Below, piece by piece: positions 6,785 through 11,558 of a DNA stretch of 11,558 bases. The stretch spans positions 1 through 11,558 of the forward strand of contig CALMAV010000226.1 in NCBI GenBank assembly GCA_937859895.1, written 5' to 3'. The notes beneath the pieces were generated by a model. It worked only from the letters and a program-made list of their open reading frames with translations. It was not told the origin of the DNA and searched no databases. The stretch comes from an uncultured Bryobacterales bacterium (GTDB lineage: Bacteria > Acidobacteriota > Terriglobia > Bryobacterales > Bryobacteraceae). Positions within the stretch are counted from its first letter, which is position 1. Each line of letters opens with the position of its first letter. Position numbers and translations under genes: made by a program.

Positions 6785-8128
6785 ATGGCCCTGCCCTTCG
6801 GAGAGGAGCGACTTAAGCGCGATGCTCTCGCGATTGTTCAGGCTGCACTGGACGCTGCCGACGCGGGTACGGCCGTTGCGCGAAGTTTACAGCTCAACGG
6901 CGAGGTGCTCCATGTCGGTTCGGTCCAATTCTCTCTTCGCAACTTCGACCGGGTTTTCTCTCTTGCCATCGGTAAGGCAGCTGTCTCCATGGCGGCGTCT
7001 ATCGAAAGCGTTTTGGGCACGACACTAACAGCTGGGCTCGCCGTCACTAAGCACGGTCACGGCGGTCCCGCATTGGCCAAAACACAATTGGTAGAAGCCG
7101 GCCATCCAGTTCCAGACGAAGCCGGATTGCACGCAGCAATTCTTATCGAGCAACTGCTTCGCGATTTAACCGCGAGAGATCTTTTGCTTGTGGCCGTCTC
7201 CGGCGGCGCATCGGCTCTGCTGCCGGCACCCGCTGGCGGGATCACGCTAGGGGAAAAGCAGGAAACCACACGCCTGCTGCTGCACTCGGGCGCAACAATC
7301 GCTGAGCTCAACCAAGTTCGCAAACATCTCTCAACCTTGAAGGGCGGTCAGCTTGCTGCGCTTGCATACCCGGCTACCGTTGTCGGGCTGCTTCTGTCTG
7401 ACGTGGTCGGCGATCAACCTGACGTGATCGGTTCGGGGCTCACCGCGCCAGACCTTTCTACTTTCGCTGATGCCATCGATGTCCTGAACCGATACGACAT
7501 TTGGCAGCAAGCTCCGCAGCGCGTACAACAGCATCTTGCTTCAGGGCGCGCAGGGATGGTGCTGGAAACTCCGAAGCCGGGTAGTCCGATCTTCAGCTGC
7601 GTACATAATCAGATAATCGGCAGCAACCGGCTTGCTCTGGAAGCCGGACTGATGCGGGCCAGGGAACTCGGCTACGACTCGCAAATTTTGGCGAGTACCG
7701 TGACAGGCGAAGCACGCGAAGTAGCTGGGGTGTATGCATCCATTCTTCGCGAGATCCGGCAACACAATTCGCCGTTGCCTGCTCCCGCATGTCTGCTAGC
7801 TGGAGGCGAAACCACTGTCTCGGTTCGTGGCAGAGGCAAAGGCGGACGTAATCAGGAGCTTGCCTTGGCGGCTGCCGTTCACCTTGCTCCTATTGATAAT
7901 GTTCTACTGCTCAGCATTGGCACGGACGGCACCGACGGTCCCACCGATGCAGCAGGCGCTTTTGTTACAGGCAATACACTCGCTCGCGCGGCCAGCCTCG
8001 GGTTAAACGCATCAGCTCATCTGGCCGCCAATGATGCTTATTCATTCTTTGATACTGTCGGCGATTTGATCAGAACTGGTCCTACTGGAACCAATGTGAT
8101 GGATATCCAGGTGTTACTAGTTACGTAA
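6785..8128 (+). CDS. Glycerate 2-kinase, type-2 (GckA/TtuD, MOFRL family)
   Basis: 447 aa, normal for the family. It phosphorylates D-glycerate at O2 to 2-phosphoglycerate, feeding lower glycolysis from hydroxypyruvate/tartronate, serine-cycle or non-phosphorylative sugar routes. Domain 1 (about 5-310) shows the conserved GKAAVSM (63-69), EAGHPVPDE (104-112), SGGASALL (139-146), the basic VRKHLSTLKGGQLA (178-191) that binds nucleotide/substrate, and SDVVGD (205-210). The C-terminal MOFRL domain (about 333-440) has GGETTV (340-345), GKGGRNQELAL (351-361) and GTDGTDGPTDAAG (379-391). The ATG directly follows the aroK TAA with no spacer, indicating translational coupling; no separate ribosome binding site is obvious. 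The dehydrogenase gene follows after 31 nt and may share the transcript. Confidence 0.93.
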   Translation: MALPFGEERLKRDALAIVQAALDAADAGTAVARSLQLNGEVLHVGSVQFSLRNFDRVFSLAIGKAAVSMAASIESVLGTTLTAGLAVTKHGHGGPALAKTQLVEAGHPVPDEAGLHAAILIEQLLRDLTARDLLLVAVSGGASALLPAPAGGITLGEKQETTRLLLHSGATIAELNQVRKHLSTLKGGQLAALAYPATVVGLLLSDVVGDQPDVIGSGLTAPDLSTFADAIDVLNRYDIWQQAPQRVQQHLASGRAGMVLETPKPGSPIFSCVHNQIIGSNRLALEAGLMRARELGYDSQILASTVTGEAREVAGVYASILREIRQHNSPLPAPACLLAGGETTVSVRGRGKGGRNQELALAAAVHLAPIDNVLLLSIGTDGTDGPTDAAGAFVTGNTLARAASLGLNASAHLAANDAYSFFDTVGDLIRTGPTGTNVMDIQVLLVT

Positions 8129-8146
8129 AGTTCGCATCGGACCTGC

Positions 8147-8152
8147 AAGGAG
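8147..8152 (+). promoter_or_regulatory. Strong ribosome binding site of the zinc dehydrogenase gene
   Basis: AAGGAG lies 7 nt before the start codon at 8160. It is the best Shine-Dalgarno match in the window and suggests that this gene is translated independently and well, unlike the coupled aroK and glycerate kinase pair upstream. Confidence 0.75.
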
Positions 8153-8159
8153 TAGGCAC

Positions 8160-9344
8160 ATGCGAGGCGTCGTACTTGTCAAAGAGCGCACGGTAGAGAT
8201 CCGCGACATCCCGGATGCTGAACTGATTGAAACCACCGATGTTCTCATGCGGGTAACATCCACCGCCATCTGTGGAACAGATCTCCATTTCTATGATGGC
8301 CGGATGCCGTATTACGGCAAGCTGATCGGTCACGAACCGCTAGGCGTGGCAGAAGAAGTTGGCTCGTCCGTTAAGTCCATTAAGAAGGGCGACCGGATTG
8401 TAGTTCCGACCCACATCTGCTGCGGTTTTTGTCCGAACTGCACTCGTGGCTATAGCTCCTCCTGCCTGACTACGCAGCCGGGTAAAGCTGGTGCAGCGTA
8501 CGGCTACCCGAACCAGGGCGACTATGCCGGAGCGCAGGCGGAATTGGTCCGTATTCCGCTAGCTGACGCAAACTGCCTGAAGCTGCCGGGCGAACCCGGC
8601 GACCAATGGGAAAACGACTTCGTTCTTTTGGCTGACATCTTTCCCACTGGCTACCATGCAACAGAGCTAGCGCATGTGGGAGTTGGCGATTCGGTGGCTA
8701 CCTTCGGCGCGGGCGCAGTAGGTTTAATGGCCGCTTATTCAGCCCGACTCCGCGGCGCTTCGGACGTCTATGTAGTGGACGCTATTCCAGAGCGGCTGAA
8801 GCTGGCCGAAGAACTCGGCGCAATGCCTATCAATTTCCTCAGTGAAGATCCAGTGAAGCAGATCATGGAACTTCGAAACAAAAGGCGGCTGGACAATGCA
8901 TACCGGGATGAGCACGTCATGGATGGGGTCATGTGCGGTATCGACGCAATTGGATTTCAGGCGCGTTCACAATCTGATTACAACAAAGAAGACCCGAACT
9001 GGGTGATCTCGTCGCTTGCTGAGCTGGTCAACCCAACAGGCCGCATTGCGGTCGTTGGCGTGTTCCCGCCCAAAGACCCGGACGGCATCGATCCGAACGA
9101 ACGTAAAGGCGAGCTGACTGTGCCGTGGGGCAAGCTGTTCAACAAGGGCATTACGCTCGGACTAGGCCGCGATCAGGACGAGCGCTACAACCTGATGCTG
9201 CGCAACATGATCGTAGACGGCACGGCCAAGCCCAGTAAAATTGTGTCGCACCGCATCCCGCTGTCGGAGGCACCCGACGCTTTCATCAAGTTTGATAAGC
9301 GAGCGGACGGCTACATCAAAGTGGTTCTCGATCCGACCAGTTGA
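8160..9344 (+). CDS. Zinc-dependent alcohol dehydrogenase of the glutathione-independent formaldehyde dehydrogenase (FdhA) type
   Basis: 394 aa, cytoplasmic MDR enzyme with two zinc sites. Catalytic zinc ligands are C38 (AICGTDLH), H58 with E59 (GHEP), and probably D159 (LADIFPTGYH), the Asp seen in FdhA-type enzymes. The structural zinc lobe has C88, C91, C94 and C102 in CCGFCPNC and beyond. The NAD-binding fold has GAGAVG at 183-188 and the adenosine-ribose-binding D207. The insertion at about 230-275 (SEDPVKQIMELRNKR, then DGVMCGIDAIG) matches FdhA/threonine-dehydrogenase-like relatives rather than classical ADHs. The Pseudomonas FdhA oxidises formaldehyde and other aldehydes with tightly bound NAD; here the substrate could be any alcohol or aldehyde. 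It follows glycerate kinase by 31 nt, so a role in the same carbon route is possible but unproven. No obvious terminator hairpin follows. Confidence 0.92.
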   Translation: MRGVVLVKERTVEIRDIPDAELIETTDVLMRVTSTAICGTDLHFYDGRMPYYGKLIGHEPLGVAEEVGSSVKSIKKGDRIVVPTHICCGFCPNCTRGYSSSCLTTQPGKAGAAYGYPNQGDYAGAQAELVRIPLADANCLKLPGEPGDQWENDFVLLADIFPTGYHATELAHVGVGDSVATFGAGAVGLMAAYSARLRGASDVYVVDAIPERLKLAEELGAMPINFLSEDPVKQIMELRNKRRLDNAYRDEHVMDGVMCGIDAIGFQARSQSDYNKEDPNWVISSLAELVNPTGRIAVVGVFPPKDPDGIDPNERKGELTVPWGKLFNKGITLGLGRDQDERYNLMLRNMIVDGTAKPSKIVSHRIPLSEAPDAFIKFDKRADGYIKVVLDPTS

Positions 9345-9598
9345 GCCTAACAACGGGACCTATGAGAGCAGCTTGCGGAGGATGAACCAGCTTATAGAGG
9401 TGATTCGATAAAGAGACGACGATAGATCAGCGCTTAGAATTGTCAATGCGTTTGTCTACCGTTCCATTTGACAGCGATATCGACGCTGCATCAACATGCC
9501 CCCTGAAAACGGCAAACACCGGAATACCGACTCGATGTCGACATCTTGCAAGATCTCCGATAGCTAAACATAATCTTGTTGATTCAGATGTGCTACTG
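9345..9598. other. Gene-free stretch between convergent genes
   Basis: About 254 nt without a convincing gene. A plus frame (from TTG 9440) and a minus frame are both open for about 60 codons, but neither has a ribosome binding site, a recognisable product or, on the minus strand, an ATG. No GC-rich hairpin followed by a T-run was found, so transcription termination of the two converging units is not explained. The only structure noticed is the pair of palindromes at 9534-9554. Confidence 0.5.
9534..9554. repeat. Two overlapping perfect 12-bp palindromes
   Basis: GATGTCGACATC (9534-9545) and ATCTTGCAAGAT (9543-9554) are each perfect inverted repeats and share ATC. Together they span 21 bp. 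They are not flanked by a T-run and are too short and loop-free to act as a typical terminator. A dimeric DNA-binding protein site is possible, but chance is not excluded. Confidence 0.5.
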
Positions 9599-9850
9599 CT
9601 ATCTCTTTGTCAATCGATCTTCAATGATTGAGATCCGCCTATCCAGATCATGATTAGAACCGATCAGCATCCGGATAGAGGTATCAAGCTGTTCTGTCTT
9701 ACTCTCGATCTTTGCCAGGCGTTCGGTGATCCGTTTATCGAGCTGCTCGAATGTTTTACCCATCCAGACAACATTGGCGACCAGGCCAGAAACACCGACA
9801 ATTACAGCTCCGGCCGCACTTACGATTGCGATCACGATGGATTGATCCAT
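9599..9850 (-). CDS. Small membrane-anchored coiled-coil protein, 83 aa
   Basis: One hydrophobic segment (about 5-30, Ala/Val/Ile/Gly-rich) anchors the N-terminus. The rest (34-83) is a charged helix. Hydrophobic residues recur exactly every seven positions at F34, I41, I48, L55, L62, L69 and I76, with L45, I59, I73 and L80 on the partner position (T52 and N66 are the polar exceptions): an unbroken parallel-type coiled coil. The short charged N-terminus suggests the coiled coil may face the cytoplasm, but topology is not certain. AAGGA lies about 12 nt before the ATG, a loose but acceptable site. It starts 37 nt after the rsmD stop and is probably co-transcribed with recG-rsmD. I recognise no named family; it resembles XhlA-like small proteins in composition but with the TM segment at the opposite end. 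The function is unknown. Confidence 0.75.
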   Translation of the reverse strand: MDQSIVIAIVSAAGAVIVGVSGLVANVVWMGKTFEQLDKRITERLAKIESKTEQLDTSIRMLIGSNHDLDRRISIIEDRLTKR

Positions 9851-9887
9851 GAGTTTAGATTATCCTTGAACACGCTGCAGCAGTTCC

Positions 9888-10442
9888 CTAAAGCGGCATC
9901 AATAGGCCCGGCTCGTAGAAACTCAGTGAATTATCACCTTGTCGCACGAGTCTTACCTTGCTCATGTGATGCACCCGCTCAGGCAACACCATCTTCGACG
10001 GATGCTGCACAATCACCAACGGCACGGGTGCTGCACCTAAGATCGCCATACAATCGGTGTACTCGCCCACGCGTTCATACGGCGGATCGAGAAATACGAC
10101 ATCCGGCTTTCGCGCAGCTAGCACGTCCGCCAACTCTTTCGTGACACTCCCGCGCAGCAATGTTGTCTCGTCTTCGATTCCCAGCGTTCGCACGTTGTCT
10201 TTGATCACTGCCGCAGCCTGCCCGTTCTTCTCGATCAGCACTGCATGTCTGGCACCGCGGCTGACCGCCTCAATCCCGACAGCACCGCTTCCTGCATACG
10301 CATCGATGAACAGAGTCCCCGCCAGGCGCGGCATGAGAATGCTGAAGAGCGTCTCCCGCAGTCGATCCGGTGTTGGCCGCACCTGCAAGCTGTCCACAGT
10401 TTTCAGCTTGCGGCTCCGAAAACGCCCAGCGATCACCCGCAT
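9888..10442 (-). CDS. rsmD: 16S rRNA (guanine966-N2)-methyltransferase RsmD
   Basis: 184 aa, the typical length. It methylates N2 of G966 in 16S rRNA of the 30S subunit using SAM. Visible features are MRVIAGRFRSRKL at the N-terminus, RPTPDRLRETLFSIL at 22-36 (the RNA/SAM-contacting signature), SAM motif I DAYAGSGAVGIEA at 47-59, E71 in LIEKN as the ribose-binding acid, and the catalytic LDPPY at 118-122 characteristic of N2-guanine methyltransferases. The ATG lies 3 nt after the recG stop, so translation is likely coupled. Downstream, where coaD often sits in other bacteria, there is instead the small coiled-coil gene. All key residues are intact. Confidence 0.95.
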   Translation of the reverse strand: MRVIAGRFRSRKLKTVDSLQVRPTPDRLRETLFSILMPRLAGTLFIDAYAGSGAVGIEAVSRGARHAVLIEKNGQAAAVIKDNVRTLGIEDETTLLRGSVTKELADVLAARKPDVVFLDPPYERVGEYTDCMAILGAAPVPLVIVQHPSKMVLPERVHHMSKVRLVRQGDNSLSFYEPGLLMPL

Positions 10443-10445
10443 CGT

Positions 10446-11558
10446 TTAGCCGACCTGCACCAGCCCGTAGCGCCGCTGCCAGTGCTCCTGAATGTAGCGA
10501 ACCGCATCGCGCAGTTCCGCGTTACTACCGTCGCGCTTCAGCAGGGCATGCGCTTCATCTCGCGCCTGACAGAGAATTTCATTGTCACGCAAAATGTCTC
10601 CCAGGCGCAGCCCGGGCACGCCCGACTGCTTAGTACCAAAGAATTCGCCCGGTCCGCGCAGCTTCATATCCATCTCCGCGATGTAAAAGCCATCGTTCGA
10701 CTCCACCAAAGTACGAATGCGCTCCCGAGCCGTATCGTTCATCTTGCCCGTCACTAGAATGCAATAGCTTTGATGCTTGCCCCGGCCGACGCGTCCCCGC
10801 AGCTGATGAATCTGCGCCAGCCCGAAACGTTCAGCTTGTTCAATCACCATCACCGTCGCGTTTGGCACATCAACCCCCACTTCGATCACGGTCGTTGAAA
10901 CCAGAATCTGCGTCTGCCCCGATTGAAAGCGAGCCATGGCTGCTTCTTTATCGTCCGGCGTCATGCGGCCGTGCAGCAGGTCAACGCTCAGGTTCGGAAA
11001 CACCGTCGTCGAAAGATGATGATGCATCTGCTCGGCGGCCTTTGCTGCAACAGTCTCAGACTCTTCCACTACCGGGTAAACGACGTATGCCTGCCGTCCA
11101 AGACTCACCTGTTGCGCGACAAAGCTATAAACGCTCTCCACTGCGCTTTCATTTACCTGTCGCGTTGTAATCGGTTTGCGACCAGGTGGCAGTTCATCGA
11201 TGGTTGAGACGTCTAGATCGCCGTAGATGGTCAGGGCCAGGGTACGCGGGATTGGCGTCGCTGTCATTACCAGGACATCGGCCTGCCCATCCTGGCCTTT
11301 CTGAAACAGCTCCCAACGCTGGCGGACCCCGAAGCGGTGCTGCTCGTCCACAATCGCCAAGCCCAGTCGATGAAAAGCAACATCCTCCTGCAGAAGCGCA
11401 TGCGTCCCAACCACGACATGAACGTCTCCAGCAGCCATCTTCCGCTTCACGCTTGCTTTATCTCGCGTCCCCACGGAGCCTGTGAGAGCCGCAATGCGAT
11501 ACCCCACCTTGCCTAACAGTCTGTTGAAGTAAAGGCGATGCTGCGCGGCAAGTATTTC
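10446..11558 (-). CDS. recG: ATP-dependent DNA helicase RecG, C-terminal 370 residues, N-terminus off the right edge
   Basis: RecG is a superfamily 2 translocase that remodels stalled replication forks and Holliday junctions. The frame is open to the window edge; the visible part begins with EILAAQH, just after the Walker A region, which is missing together with the N-terminal wedge domain. Present are LTGS, the VVGTHAL stretch (motif Ib region), motif II DEQHRFG, motif III MTATPIPRTLA, the P-P-G-R-K-P linker, HGRM with the second RecA domain, motif V ILVSTTVIEVGVD, and motif VI QLRGRVGRG. The C-terminal TRG region contains LRGPGEFFGTKQSG. A GTG at 11507 could be mistaken for a start, but homology continues upstream of it. 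It is followed 3 nt later by rsmD, in a probable recG-rsmD operon. Confidence 0.97.
   Translation of the reverse strand, partial: EILAAQHRLYFNRLLGKVGYRIAALTGSVGTRDKASVKRKMAAGDVHVVVGTHALLQEDVAFHRLGLAIVDEQHRFGVRQRWELFQKGQDGQADVLVMTATPIPRTLALTIYGDLDVSTIDELPPGRKPITTRQVNESAVESVYSFVAQQVSLGRQAYVVYPVVEESETVAAKAAEQMHHHLSTTVFPNLSVDLLHGRMTPDDKEAAMARFQSGQTQILVSTTVIEVGVDVPNATVMVIEQAERFGLAQIHQLRGRVGRGKHQSYCILVTGKMNDTARERIRTLVESNDGFYIAEMDMKLRGPGEFFGTKQSGVPGLRLGDILRDNEILCQARDEAHALLKRDGSNAELRDAVRYIQEHWQRRYGLVQVG

Noticed and set aside
9440..9631. Plus-strand open frame of 63 codons from a TTG, and a similar open frame on the minus strand
   Set aside because: Neither has a ribosome binding site or a recognisable product; the minus frame lacks an ATG. 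Possibly a decayed gene, but not supportable.
11490..11507. Start of RecG at GTG 11507
   Set aside because: The frame continues to the window edge with RecG-like sequence (EILAAQH, then LLGK), so the gene is simply cut by the edge.
1..11558. tRNA, rRNA, CRISPR array, insertion sequence, prophage or riboswitch
   Set aside because: None was seen on either strand: no repeat-spacer pattern, no transposase or integrase sequence, and no tRNA-like cloverleaf noticed by eye.

Overview
The window is moderately GC-rich, gene-dense bacterial chromosome. Ten CDSs look real with good confidence, and one more (a 165-residue unknown) is probable. GH15, FdhA-like alcohol dehydrogenase, recG-rsmD and a small glycan operon together suggest a free-living Gram-negative-type heterotroph. 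My best guess is Acidobacteriota (Terriglobia-like), but this is an inference from gene style only. I see no phage, IS, CRISPR, tRNA or rRNA.

Layout, left to right. (1) 1-1331, minus strand: the N-terminal 443 residues of a GH15 glucoamylase/trehalase-type glycoside hydrolase, cut by the left edge. (2) 1398-5658, plus strand, divergent from it: five genes in which every stop overlaps the next start (4, 4, 7 and 11 nt). They encode an ExoA-like GT2 glycosyltransferase, a class I methyltransferase, a DegT/DnrJ/EryC1 PLP aminotransferase, a PglC/WcaJ-type membrane phosphoglycosyl transferase, and a soluble, divergent FlaA1/CapD-type nucleotide-sugar dehydratase/epimerase. (3) 5647-6144, minus: an unrecognised Trp-rich protein of 165 aa, tail-to-tail with the glycan operon. 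(4) 6218-9344, plus: shikimate kinase (aroK), type-2 glycerate 2-kinase coupled to it by an abutting stop/start, then a zinc alcohol/formaldehyde dehydrogenase of the FdhA type. (5) 9345-9598: a gene-free stretch with two overlapping perfect 12-bp palindromes. (6) 9599-11558, minus: the C-terminal 370 residues of RecG (cut by the right edge), rsmD 3 nt downstream, then an 83-aa membrane-anchored coiled-coil protein.

How the genes may work together (inference): in the glycan operon the dehydratase-like protein and the aminotransferase would make a 4-amino-4,6-dideoxy type UDP-sugar. The phosphoglycosyl transferase would load it on undecaprenyl phosphate, the GT2 would extend it, and the methyltransferase would decorate sugar or glycan. 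No flippase, polymerase or acetyltransferase lies in the window, so the operon is either the end of a longer locus or depends on genes elsewhere. The most interesting points are the fully overlapping glycan cassette with its motif-degenerate dehydratase, the unknown Trp-rich protein, and the TM/coiled-coil protein behind recG-rsmD.
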